This document shows, in pieces, positions 21,780 through 32,414 of a stretch of 64,000 nt of DNA (positions are counted from its first letter, which is position 1; each line of letters opens with the position of its first letter). The stretch comes from Myxocyprinus asiaticus. Lineage: Eukaryota > Chordata > Actinopteri > Cypriniformes > Catostomidae. The notes below the pieces were generated by a model. That model worked only from the letters and a program-made list of their open reading frames with translations. It ran no database searches and had not been told where the DNA came from. Both the position numbers and the translations under genes were made by a program. The stretch is from positions 29,366,326 through 29,430,325 of the forward strand of contig NC_059362.1 of assembly GCF_019703515.2 (NCBI RefSeq). Direction: 5' to 3'.

Positions 21780-22840
21780 CCCTGGATGGGACACGGAAGA
21801 CCTAAGCGGTCTACCACCCGCGGTGGTAGACACGATCACTCAGGCTAGGGCCCCCTCTATGAGGCGCCTGTATGCCTTTAAGTGGTGTCTGTTCGCTAAG
21901 TGGTGTTCTTCCCGACGGGAAGACCCCCAGAGATGCGCAGTTGGATCGGTGCTTTCCTTCCTGCAGGAGAGGTTGGAAGGGCGGCTGTCCCCTTCCACCT
22001 TGAAGGTGTATGTAGCTGCTATAGCGGCACACCACGACACAGTGGACGGTAAGTCCTTAGGGAAGCACGACTTGATCATCAGGTTCCTGAGAGGCGCCAG
22101 GAGGCTGAATCCCTTCAGACCGTGCCTCGTTCCCTCATGGGACCTCCCTGTAGTTCTTCAGGGTCTACAGAGAGCCCCCTTTGAGCCTTTCAGCTGAGCT
22201 TAAGGCACTCTCTTTGAAGACTGCCCTCCTGATTGCGCTCCCTTCCATCAAGAGGGTAGGAGACCTCCAAGCGTTCTCTGTCAGCGAAACGTGCCTGGAG
22301 TTTAGTCCGGGCTACTCTCACGTGATCCTGAGACACTGACCGGGCTATGTGCCAAGGTTCCTACGACCCCTTTTAGGGACCAGGTGGTGAACCTGCAAGC
22401 GCTGCCCCAGGAGGAGGCAGACCCAGCCCTGACGTTGCTGTGTCTGGTGCACGCTTTACGCATCTATTTGGATCGCACGCAGAGCTTTAAAGTCTCTGAG
22501 CAGCTCTTTATCTGCTTTGGTGGACAGAGGAAAGGAAGCGCTGTCTCCAAGCAGAGGATCGCCCACTGGCTCATTGACACCATAACTATGGCATATCACG
22601 CCCAGGACGTGCCGCCCCCTGGTAGGGCTACGAGCCCATTCTACCAGGGGTGTAGCGGCCCCCTGGGCCTTGACCAGGGGCGCCTCTCTAACAGTCATTT
22701 GCAGAGCAGCGGGATAGGCAACACCCAACACCTTTGCGAGGTTCTACAACCTCCGGGTGGAATCGGTTTCATCCCGTGTAGTGGCACTCACAAGCAGGTA
22801 AGTCCGGGACAGCCGGCCGGGTGTATCACTTGCGCATAGC
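21780..22840 (+). pseudogene. DIRS-B tyrosine recombinase, broken
   Basis: The tyrosine recombinase inserts the circular DNA intermediate. The core-binding half is open to 22197 (ARAPSMRRLYAFKWCLFAKW, LSPSTLKVYVAAIAAHHD). After a frameshift the catalytic half reads ALLIALPSIKRVGDLQ (first catalytic Arg), then HSTRGVAAPWAL (the H-x-x-R pair) and FARFYNLRV (the Tyr nucleophile). A stop replaces the Trp before ATPNTF, and at least two frame changes occur (about 22195 and 22620). All catalytic residues are still recognisable. Confidence 0.85.
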
Positions 22841-23059
22841 GCCTTTCACCTCCCCTGAGCTGAAGACTTGCGCCGTTAACTCCCAGTAGTGTTCACAAAC
22901 TGTGTTCCCTGGTTGATTTCCTCTGAGCCCTGTGGCAGACGAGTTTTCGGAGAGACTTGCTGCTGGCCCAGTACACGTGCTAACTAAAGCCCTGTACTGG
23001 GGTAGGTGCTCCGCATGTGGTGGTTCCCCGTAGGTAACCCCATGCGATGTATATCTTCC

Positions 23060-23063
23060 GCTA

Positions 23064-23143
<80 letters not shown>

Positions 23144-23148
23144 TTTTT
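23060..23148. repeat. (AT)n then poly-T tract
   Basis: Pure AT dinucleotides followed by about 22 T. It separates DIRS-B from the next MITE. Confidence 0.95.
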
Positions 23149-23149
23149 C

Positions 23150-23623
23150 ACATTTTAGAATAATAGTAAATTCATCACAACTATGGAATAATAAAAATGG
23201 AAATATGGGAATTATGTTGTGACTAAAAAAGTCAGAAATAGATCAAAACTATGTTATATTTCAGCATCTTTGGCCACACTTTGCCTAGATTGTGCAGAAA
23301 TGTACTCTTGGCATTTTCTCAACCAACTTCTTGAGGTATCACCCTGGGATGCTTTTTAAACAGTATTGAAGGAGTTCCCATCTATATGCTGGGCACTTAG
23401 TGGCTGCTTTTCTTAATTATTCGGTCCCAGTCATCCATTTCAAAAAAGTTTTTTTTAAATTAAATTTTAGTTTTGTAATTAAATAAATTAATATGTTGGC
23501 ACAATTATATTTTTGTCTACAAAACTAATTTCAAACATTTAAGCATATGCCTTCAGATCAAAAGGTTTTTAAGATCATGAGAATCATTTCAGGCAAGTGA
23601 CCCCAAATCTTTGAACAGTAGTG
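23150..23623 (-). mobile_element. Tc1-like MITE, copy 2 (one end lost in the AT/T tract)
   Basis: Reverse orientation relative to copy 1. The right end is TTGAACAGTAGTG followed by TA. The interior GAGGTATCACCCTGGGATGC and GGAGTTCCCATCTATATGC match copies 1 and 3. Confidence 0.8.
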
Positions 23624-23744
23624 TATATCCCCTCCTGGCTGACCATGAGGGTCATTCACTTGCGGCATACTCATGTCGGTTGATGTCCCACTAGACTGCG
23701 GCATCATGTTTCTTCTCTGGGAAGGTTACGTCGTGTAGTGTGGC

Positions 23745-23890
23745 GTGATGGGATTCTGTTCCCCATATGCGTTAGCAGATGCAATGTCAAGTGTATTGAG
23801 TCGTAAGGGAACGTCTCGGGTCATAAGGGAATGTCTCGGTTACATATGTAACCTTGGTTCCCTGAGACGAAGGGAACAAGACATTGAGAA
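23745..23890 (+). repeat. DIRS-A internal complementary region
   Basis: 23750-23800 is the reverse complement of the extreme left end (CCCCATATGCGTTAGCAG, GTATTGAGTCGTAAGGGAAC). 23830-23885 is the reverse complement of the extreme right end (GGTTACATATGTAACC, CCTGAGACGAAGGGAAC). In DIRS replication this segment templates completion of the ends and circle formation. Confidence 0.85.
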
Positions 23891-23939
23891 TGCTGGCCAC
23901 ATTACAAGACTCAGAATTCTTTGAGGTGTGAGCAATTTT

Positions 23940-24169
23940 CTCTTTGTTCCTCAGTCAGAAAATTCTGAGGAATGGTGTTTGCATGCCTGCTTTTATAGCG
24001 AACAGCTTCGAACATGGCTCAAACACCACAGCCAATATTAGAACATTGGCATTATTATGGAGAGGTTTCAACTAGGTCATGTAGAAGGACACTCCCCATA
24101 TGCGTTAGCAGAATTCAATGTCTCGTTCCCTTCATCTCAGGGACCCGAGGTTACGTACGTAACCGAGAT
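23940..24169 (-). repeat. DIRS-A right inverted terminal repeat
   Basis: Inverted match to 15908-16115, including the TATAAAAGCAGG block. It ends with the perfect 16-bp palindrome GGTTACGTACGTAACC (24149-24164). Confidence 0.85.
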
Positions 24170-24315
24170 GTTTTGCTAAGCAGTTACTCGCATATTTTGA
24201 GACAGTCCAATGGATGTTGGCTTGTTTTTCATTATTACACAGCATCTGTATATGTGAGACAGATTAACAGATGTACCTACAGTGTATACTATGTTCCCTT
24301 GTATAATATAGCATT

Positions 24316-24811
24316 ATCCACTAGTTCACCCAAAACTGAAAATTCAGCCCCCAAAACAAAAATGGCGATACGACAATAACATCAAAACTCATTGCTTTTT
24401 ACACAACTCGAAACCAAACGTCATGACACAAGAACCAATTAGGTTTAATGTTACTGATGTATTGCATTATTTGATTAGGGCACTGTATACAGAGGTTGAT
24501 CAATTATTTAATTTGAGAATGAATAGCAACTTAAATTTCAGTCTGTTCATCATACAAAGTCTGAAGACTTGGAAAAAAGTGCACAAGTCATGTAGACTAC
24601 ATTTACTGTGGTTTTACAATGTTTTTTTTCTTTTGTCCTTTAAGGAGCCTGACAGCCAGGAGGGACTATTCACTTAAAATTGTCGAAAAGATTTTGTACA
24701 TTTCTCCTTTTTGTGTTCCAAGGAAAAAAGAAAATCATACAGGCTTAGAACGACATGAGGGTGAGTAAATAATGAAATAATTTTCATTTTTGGGTGAGCT
24801 ATTCCTTTAAT
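24316..24811. mobile_element. Foldback MITE, AGTTCACCCAAAA family (decayed copy)
   Basis: Left CTAGTTCACCCAAAACTGAAAA and right CATGAGGGTGAGTAAATAATG with TTTTGGGTGAGCTATTCCTTT are inverted relative to each other. The middle is diverged. Confidence 0.7.
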
Positions 24812-27045
24812 GCAGCACACTACTCCATAGCTAAAAGAGGAGATCTTCCCTTTCTCCCCTTGTTAAGTCCCACCTAGATCCCTTGCCAAGGAATCTGGTG
24901 AATCTGCAGCAAAGTGATCCAGGGGAGCGCAGCACAGCCATCTGCAAAACAGCTAAGGGGCAGAATCACAGTCTATCTATAGGGGTGTTGCGTGTTTAGG
25001 GACACTTGGGGGGTGGGGCGGGTCCGCTCCAAATCTCAAGGGCAAGAACCAGGCCCCAACTTTCAGTCGTCTGTCCACATACCATACCCATGTGTGCCCA
25101 GAACTTCTGCCCAACCCAACCAGCACCTTGCAGACAGACCAAACCAACCCGCTCCCTGTTTTAGTCATCATGCCTGTGGGTTTAAACACAGGTGCAACAG
25201 AGGAAAAAAGGGCTTCTCCACTCTCTCCTTCTCCAAGCTTAGTGTCTGTCTTTAAGGACATGAACAGGTGTGGGTGTGTGGCCTGAAGTCTTCACAGGGT
25301 GTAACCCGAGAGGTCCTGAAATGCTCTGGTGCCAAATAAATGCTCACAACTCACCCGGCCCTGCCAGATATGAACTTAAGAAAAGGTGAATATACTAATT
25401 TGCCCCTCCCACAATGCTATTTTGAAATGTATGTGCATGCTCAGTAAGCCACTGTCTCAAACACTGTAGAATCACCCAATCTTCTGAAAATTTGTATTTG
25501 TTTTTCTCCAAACAAACATCATACTATACATAGTCTGCTCAAAATGCCTTCCATGTATGTTTCAGAAAATTTAAATTGCCAATATTAGAAGGCCTGTCTC
25601 AATAATTACATACAGTAATCACCTGATCACAAAATGTGATTATTTGACCAATCATAGTTATTTGAGACAACTGCGATCATTGTGTACTCTATCAAGCCAA
25701 ATATAGAAATATGAAATAAGTTTTCGTATGTCTTTCTTTCTAGTGCTCTTTAAATATTCAGTACAGGTTTATTTTCAGATTTGTGTAAACAATAAACAAT
25801 AATATAAAGAAATATAATATATACTAAAATAGCTATAGTAATTAAAACAATAATCAATATCATAATATAATATTCAGGGTTCGACAAAAACAACTTATAA
25901 TACATTAAATATTATTATTTGAATAACATTTCAAATATTATATTATTATTTGTGTACAAAGCCTTACAGACAAAATCACAAGTTTTATTTAAGCGGTTGA
26001 TATATGTTATATTTTGTTTATGTGTATTAAACTTACACTGTAACTGACATGAATAAAACAAACAATGAAATTATTAATTGCACTTATTTCAGTCCACTAA
26101 TTTCATCCAGCCCTGGCCATTAGTGCTTTTTTGGTTTAAACTTTTGAGTGCATTAATGCTGGTGTAATCATGTAAACTTATACTGTTGAACATTCAAGAC
26201 ATTTGTGGAGTTCATTACCACAAAAAAGAACACTTTTGAGAAAAATTGAGTATTTCATTATGCTCTGATCTAAGTAAGGATTTAATGAGATGGTTCAGGG
26301 TCCCTCATCTCAGCTGAACTCTCATTCACATTCCCTAAATAACTCAAATTCATTGCCAGCCACTGCACTTTACCAAGCAGGTGGCTCACGCCCCTGTATC
26401 TGACAGCTTAATGAGATGGTTGAATGCAGTGTGTGCTCATATCTCTATCACCTCTTTATCTGCATTCGGCTAAGTTGCAGGGTCCTTAATGCATAATGCT
26501 CCTTGAGAGTAATAAGTTATCCTTGAACTGAGAGACAAGCACGAGAAAGTTAAAGTTATGTGCTCAAGTCATTCCTTCGCCTTGCCCCTACCACATGCCA
26601 TTCAAAAGTTCATAATTTTACTGTATCTCCACACTCTAAATAGATTTATTTGCAGAGACATTTATATTACATTAATAACATAGATTGTTGATTTAAAATA
26701 GATTGGGGGGAATTCACTAAGAATGATAGCATGGTTTATTTGCAAAAACTGTCTGCATTGTTTTAGCACTTAGTTCACTGAATAAATTATGCAAATCAGG
26801 TAACAGTGCAAACGCACTCAAAAATGCGAGGTGCATTTTCTGATCTTTTGGGCCGGCTCTGAGTACTCAGTTATAAAGGTTGCAGCAGACTACAGCAATT
26901 CAGCACACTTTACTGAGACTGTACAACATCACTCCACCACTGCATTCCAGACACCTGAACTGGCCTTTTAAAATGGCAAAAGTGCACTCAAGGATTTATT
27001 AAAAAAAAAGAGGACTGTTTAGAGGACACGGAAAAGAATGACAAT
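24812..27045. other. ryr3 intron 1, unique AT-rich DNA
   Basis: No exon or repeat recognised. A GC-richer patch at 24985-25330 has overlapping frames on both strands but no recognisable protein. Confidence 0.5.
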
Positions 27046-27170
27046 GACTTAAAGGAATAGTTCAGCCAAAATTTTTAATTATCTCATCAAATACTCACAC
27101 TCATGTCGTCTCAAACTTGTATGACTATCTTTTTTCCATGTAACACAAACAAGGATTTTTTAAAGGATGT
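27046..27170. mobile_element. Foldback MITE, left-half fragment
   Basis: AAAGGAATAGTTCAGCCAAAA followed by CTCACACTCATGTCGTCTCA. Only one arm is present. Confidence 0.6.
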
Positions 27171-27360
27171 ACGATGTGTTTTTTGGGTTTAACCTCCTGA
27201 GAACAGAGCGTGACTGCTGTGTGCATTTTTCATTTCCCTTTTTGATTTGTAACTAGTAGCACCTAATAAACACGCAAAAAATAAATAATTCTAGAGCAAA
27301 TAGTTTTCCTAAAAATGCACAATGGGACTAAGTTGTGAAATTTTAAATAATATCAAGCTG

Positions 27361-27788
27361 GGGGACTGTGTAGCTCAGCGAGTAAAGACACTGACTACCA
27401 CACCTGGAGTTGTGAGTTCAAATCCAGGGCACGCTGAGTGACTCCAGCCAGGTCACCTAAGCAACCAAATTGGCCCAGTTGCTAGGGAGGGTAGAGTCAC
27501 ATGGGGTAACCTCCTCGTGGTCACTATAATGTGGTTTGCTCTCAGTGGGGTGCGTGGTGAGTTGTGTGTGGATGCCGCGGAGAATAGCGTGAAGCCTCCA
27601 CATGTACAATGTCTCCGTGGTGACACGCTCAACAAGTCATGTGATAAGATGCACGGATTGACATCTGAGACACTGAGGCAACTGAGATTCATCCTCCGCC
27701 ACCCGGATTGAGGCGAGTCACTACGCCACCACGAGGATTTACAGCGTATTGGGAACTGGGCATTCCAAATTGGGCAGAAAAAGGGAGT
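27361..27788 (+). mobile_element. tRNA-derived SINE copy 2 (longest, best preserved)
   Basis: The head GGGGACTGTGTAGCTCAGCG contains the A box, and GAGTTCAAATCCAGG the B box. The body runs CTGAGTGACTCCAGCCAGG, AAGCAACCAAATTGGCCCAG, GGTAGAGTCACATGGGGTAA and CACCCGGATTGAGGCGAGTC, with the tail CATTCCAAATTGGGCAGAAA. The tRNA-like fold is degenerate, so it is not a functional tRNA gene. Confidence 0.88.
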
Positions 27789-28087
27789 TTACAACAGTAA
27801 ATGACACTCTTCTTTGATATAGACCATCTCTGCTGGTGATAAGCCTCTTAAAAAGCCAGCATCTTTCACACAAGATGATCCCACAGAAAAGGTATTACAC
27901 AGCAAGACAGAGTCTAGAGAAAATGTATTAAAAATGCAAAAGCTATTTCACCAGTGCTGTCAAGCACCCTTAAAGAGACATTTCACTCTCGACTCCATGA
28001 GGGACACAACAAAGGCCATACTGTGATGTCTTGAAAGGAGTCTGAGAGCACTGCTAAAAATTCGATCGAGTTGGGGTGACAAACTTA

Positions 28088-28090
28088 AGG

Positions 28091-28142
<52 letters not shown>
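28088..28142. repeat. (GT)n(GA)n microsatellite
   Basis: Short GT run followed by about 18 GA units. Confidence 0.95.
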
Positions 28143-28145
<3 letters not shown>

Positions 28146-28638
28146 TCACAGACAGTTAGTACTATGCCTTCCACTACAGCAAAAAATACAAATTGTATTA
28201 CTCTGCTGTCTAGGCTTACTTTGCATGCATACTGCTTGAAAAATAGCCTAACACAATCAAAAATGGCTTGCAAGCATGCCTGAGTGACCTCCATCTACAC
28301 AAACAAATGAATTCAGACATGCTCCCGGTAGAGAGATATCTGTGGATGTGGATTAAAATACTGCTGCATCAGATTCAGTTTGAACAGGGTAGAACTTGTA
28401 GGGCTGCAGGAGCAATTTTCAGGTTCAAATCTTGTTTTCAATATTTCCTCTGACCTAAGCTGTTGTGCCTTTGAGTAAGCATGTGACTCCAGGACCGCCT
28501 TGGTGCTATGAGGCCTGTGTGTCGGACAAGCAAAGCTATGACAGATATGTTGCGACTTCACTGAGACAAGAATTCCTTGGTGCCTGCATAATCTTGGTAT
28601 AGCTAATTGCTTGAAGATAACGAGCTTAAGGAAGTCAA

Positions 28639-28663
28639 CCTATATATATATATATATATATAT
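28639..28663. repeat. (TA)n microsatellite
   Basis: About 12 TA units. Confidence 0.9.
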
Positions 28664-28902
28664 GCTGGGCTGTTTAAACAGTACAATGGCAGTTGATAGT
28701 TGCTCACTTTAAAGCATAAAAAAAATTAGCCAAATGTATCATAAAAGTAGTCCCTGCAGCTCATGCATCATGTTCCAAGTCTTCTAAAGGCATGCGATAA
28801 GTTTGGTCAGAAAACAACCTGAAATATAAGTAATTTTGTCAGTGCAAATTTTGACGTCAAGATTCAAAACTACTTTTATGATACTTTTGGGTCCTTTTTT
28901 AA

Positions 28903-29429
28903 AGGAATATCACGGGTTATGGCATAATGTTGATTACCACAAAAATGTATTTGACTTGTCTCTCCTTTTCTTTTAAAAAAGAACAATCAAGGTAACAGTG
29001 AGGAACTTACTCAGGAAGTTAATGGGGCAAATCCATAAACGTTAAAATAGGCTACTCACTGTTTCATAAGTACAGCCACAAGACGTACACAATATGTATT
29101 GTAACATGACTTTAGAGTAACAGAATCACTTACTATACTTTTCTGTGTAAAGTTATATCCAATTTTACAACTTCATCGCCATGACGACATAACGCTGTAA
29201 ACCCTAAAACGATGGTAAAAAATGACAATTTAAACAATACATGAGTTTTAACAGACAGATTAATTTAAGTGCTTTTATAAAACTATGAGCTTCATATTTC
29301 TGGCTTTAAACACTCCCAAAAAAAAAAAAAAAAAAAGTAACTCTGCAATATACATTTTTTACATTAATCAACATTATGCCACAAATGCTGTTAACTGAGC
29401 TTAACTTGTATAGAACCCAGAATATTGCT
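28903..29429. mobile_element. TTAA-target MITE (527 bp)
   Basis: Starts AGGAATATCACGGGTT and ends AACCCAGAATATTGCT, imperfect inverted termini. They continue inward as GGCATAATGTTGATTA and TAATCAACATTATGCC. Flanked by TTAA at 28899-28902 and 29430-29433, the target of Kolobok and piggyBac elements. No coding capacity. Poly-A run at 29317-29336. Confidence 0.75.
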
Positions 29430-29433
29430 TTAA

Positions 29434-30216
29434 GCTTTAAAGTGTGTCACTATCAACTGCAGCTGTACTGAATAGAGCTGGGCTATTCAATAAAAATTAT
29501 CCTTTTGTATCCTGCATAAGACAGAAAGTCATACTGAATGAAACTTATGACTGAAACTTCATTTTTGGATGAACTATTCCTACAATGCTAATGTTTTTTA
29601 AATGAAATGTTCAGCAAGCACATTGTTGTGGTGTTTGTTTGTCCACGTACTTTTGGACATGTTGTGTATCAGTCTGCAATGTAATTCTGTCAGACAAATT
29701 ATACACTAAACATGCTTTACAAATGCTCAGTAAACACATCCACAACACACTTTAAGTCAGAGCAGTTGTGTTGTCCTTCAGCACAGATGGCTTGTATACT
29801 TTTGGGACAAACTAATGCCAGAGGGCACAACAAGAGCTGTGACATCAAGTCTGTTTAATTTACCTGAAAGAAGCTCAATTACCTAAGCCTGCCACATGAA
29901 GCTCATAGAGGGCAGACAAGTCACTCGTCAGCAGCCTGATTCAGACCACAGTGGGGCACATAGTCAATTCATGTACACTGCAGGTTTCAGCTCAGGCCCA
30001 AAGCGCTGTGGTTTACCTTTTACCTGTGCGCCTCTCCTTACTCACAGTCAGAGAGCATTCAACGCTCAGCACTGCCACGGTGAAGGTGGAATAGTGAGAG
30101 CAGATAAGCACAAAATACTTTAAAATCTCCCCCATCTACACCACAATTGCTTATCACAGATACACACCCTAAGGGCTGTCAAAAGAGTTTGGTGTGCTGC
30201 AAATGTACAGCTATAA
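29434..30216. other. ryr3 intron 1, no feature seen
   Basis: A fragment TTTTTGGATGAACTATTCCT at about 29563-29582 is a relic of the foldback MITE end. Otherwise unassigned. Confidence 0.5.
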
Positions 30217-30492
30217 TAACACCGTGTAACAATTTTTTTTTTTTGTAAGTGTTATTTCCTAATTGCTTATGCCTCAAAAGTATAGAAAATGGCTATTATC
30301 CCCCACAAACTTTGCGTTTGTGACCAGGACAGTGATATGAACATTCCAGATAGATTCAGTGCTGAGTAAACTTGGAGTAACTTCTAGAACTTTCCAGTAA
30401 TATAAATAGTAGTATAAATACAGGGGCCTTAAGCCCACCAGTTCAGTTTAGTTACAGCTGCCTAAGTGGATACATATCTGCATTTTTCTGAG

Positions 30493-31933
30493 ATGGCATC
30501 AAGAGGCTGCAAGCATCCGGCAGACGCATTTTGCCATGTCTGCGGCCAATTTATCAAGACAAGAGAGAAAAAGTACTCTGTGGAAGCATCTGCTAAGATA
30601 TGTGAGGCCTACAAGGCATATTTCAGCATGCCTGTCGGGGATCAAGACAAACCCTGGACCACCTCATTTCACCTGCGAGCACTGCAAAAAAAAACTCTGG
30701 AAGATAATATGGACAATTGTTGCTCGGAATTTTATGATATAAAATTTGTTAATTTTTAAAATTGTAAAACTTTGGGGGGCCTGGGTAGCTCAGTGGTAGA
30801 AGACGTTGGTTACCACCCCTGGAGTTCGCTAGTTTGAATCCCAGTGTGTGCTGAGTGACTCCAGCCAGGTCTCCTAAGCAACCAAATTGGCCCAGATGCT
30901 AGGGAGGGTAGAGTCACATGGGATAACCTCCTCGTGGTACATTCTCGGTGGGGCGCGTGGTGAGTTGGGCGCGGATGCCGCGGTGGATGGTGTGAAGCCT
31001 CCACATGCGCTATGTCTCCGTGGCAACGCACTCAACAAGCCACATGATAAGATACGCAGATATAAAAAATATTTCATATATGAAAAATGTTGCAAGAATC
31101 TCTTTCACATTAGTCATGGGTGAAATAAATGTATTTTTGTAGGATGGTACAGCGGGGAAAAGAGAGCCATGAAGTTCGCTATCCCAAGAATTTTGCGGGA
31201 ACCCACTGACCACTCAAGCAACTGCTACTTCTGCATGGTGGACCCTTACAAACGTCGGACTGGCAAGAATGCACCTGCTATCATGTATCTGGACCTTCCT
31301 TCATCCATCACCCCGGTACCACACTGCCATGAGCTCCCTGTACCCACTCCTCCGGAGAGAGAGCAGCCGTCTTTAGAAGCGAGCAGCAAGTCAGAGAGCA
31401 AGGAAGATGTTGTAGATCCAGATGACAATTTCAGAGGTGGAGCTGAGGAGAGAAACCCGTACTACCCCAACCAAAAAGACCTCAACGACTTGATTAGAGA
31501 TCTTGGTCTCACCAAGTCCAATGCTGACCTTTTGACGTCTAGACTCAAGCTGTGAAACTTGTTGGATGAAAGTGTTCAAGTTGCAGATCAGAGGAAGCTT
31601 CACCAACCTTTTTTCAGCTTCTTCACCCGTCAAGATGGGCTCTGCTTCTGCCATAATGTGACCAGTCTGTTCGAGGCAATCGGACTCGCCTGTAACCAGA
31701 ATGAGTGGCGTCTCTTCATTGACAGCTCATCCAGGAGCCTCAAAGCCTAGCTGCTCCATAATGGTAACAAGTACCCATCTCTTCCCCTGGCTCACTCGGT
31801 GCACCTCAAAGAGGATTACAACAGCATCAAGACCTTGCTGGATGCCTTGAAGTATGATGAGTACATTTGGGGGCTGATTTGTGAAAGTGATTTACAGTAT
31901 AAATGTAAATCTCGAAAAACTACTCACTTCTAA
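30493..31933 (+). pseudogene. Uncharacterised transposon protein, N-terminal part, broken
   Basis: The start reads MASRGCKHPADAFCHVCGQF and then PHFTCEHCKKKL after a frameshift, so there are two CxxC-type clusters that could bind zinc. A probable intron runs 30704-31142: joining LE to GWYSGEKRAMKFAIPRIL keeps the frame, the acceptor is TTTTTGTAG, but the donor is AT instead of GT. The next exon has NCYFCMVDPYKRRTGKNAP, a Pro/Glu-rich linker, and YYPNQKDLNDLIRDLGLTKS. It also has DGLCFCHNVTSLFEAIGLAC and KTLLDALKYDEY, with stops after SRLKL and SLKA. A deletion then joins it to IWGLICESDLQ..RKTTHF. No family name is assigned. Confidence 0.72.
30774..31060 (+). mobile_element. tRNA-derived SINE copy 3, inside the transposon intron
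   Basis: The head GGGGGGCCTGGGTAGCTCAG carries the A box and AGTTTGAATCCCAG the B box. The body matches copy 2 to CACATGATAAGATACGCAGA and is 3'-truncated. It lies within the putative intron of copy 1, so it inserted after that element arrived. Confidence 0.85.
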
Positions 31934-32139
31934 ATCTTTTGTAGTCATTTTTTAATTACTTTAGTATACATGTTAATTTGGATTCATATGTTGTTTTTTT
32001 CTGACTTTATGTGAACGGAAAGACACAAATTCACCCGTTTTCTCATTGGAAATAGGTACATTTTCTATATTTTTGAGGCATAAGCAATTAGGAAATAACA
32101 CTTACTACCCAGGAACAAAAATTGTGTTACATAGTGTAA

Positions 32140-32411
32140 TTAAATGTAGCAGAAGCATTTCCTAAAACAAACCTTTTTTAGACATGAGAATTGGAAGATC
32201 ACCTGTGCTACTATGAGGTCAAAGACAAATATTATGATTTTCATCTAGAACCACCAGAGAAATAAAAAGTCCCCTTCAAGAAATATAATTGGTCAAAAAT
32301 CTCTCAATCTGATGCACAATCCCAAAAGTGAGGAAATACTTTTCAATCAGATTTTCAAACAGAAATACAGACATCAAATGAAAAGCTTTTTCTTTTATAT
32401 TGGTCTATTAT
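32140..32411. other. ryr3 intron 1, short gap between elements
   Basis: No feature seen. Confidence 0.5.
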
Positions 32412-32414
32412 TTA

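Larger units (their letters stand above)
19637..23045 (+). mobile_element. Second DIRS family (DIRS-B) nested in DIRS-A, 3'-truncated
   Basis: A new left terminal repeat begins at about 19637 (ACATTGTGTCAATGTAGTGA, GGGGTCACTCTTGGGAGCCC, TATAAAAGG box at 19763). It is followed by an intact gag frame, then RNase H, then tyrosine recombinase, the DIRS order. The reverse transcriptase is missing and the right terminal repeat is not found; the element fades into an (AT)n tract after about 23045. The gag sequence is unlike that of DIRS-A, so this is a separate family inserted into, or recombined with, the older copy. Confidence 0.78.
15908..24169 (+). mobile_element. Composite DIRS retroelement (DIRS-A) with nested elements
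   Basis: The left end (15908 on: GTTCCCTTACGACTCA, CAACGCATATGGGGAGTGTC, GACCTAGTTGAAACC, TATAAAAGCAGG) is repeated in inverted orientation at the right end (24150 back to about 23940). Just inside the right repeat, 23745-23890 is complementary to both extreme ends. This arrangement of inverted terminal repeats plus an internal complementary region is diagnostic of DIRS elements, which use tyrosine recombinase rather than DDE integrase. Insertions inside it are a MITE (16408), a Tc1 (16928), a second DIRS family (about 19637-23045), microsatellites and another MITE (to 23623). The host element is non-functional. Confidence 0.85.
30220..32136 (+). mobile_element. CACTA-like DNA transposon, copy 1 (keeps N-terminal half)
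   Basis: The ends CACCGTGTAAC and GTTACATAGTG are inverted, flanked by TAA (30217-30219 and 32137-32139). The long inverted repeat continues inward (GTAAGTGTTATTTCCTAATT, GCTTATGCCTCAAAAGTA), shared with copy 2 at 48836-50229. CACTA-type ends and a 3-bp duplication point to the EnSpm/CACTA superfamily by inference. The interior encodes the first half of an uncharacterised protein plus its last 20 or so codons; the central 686 bp present in copy 2 is deleted here. A SINE lies in its intron. Confidence 0.75.

Noticed and set aside
27361..27440. Functional tRNA gene
   Set aside because: A and B boxes are present, but the cloverleaf is degenerate and the body continues as a SINE repeated four times in the window.
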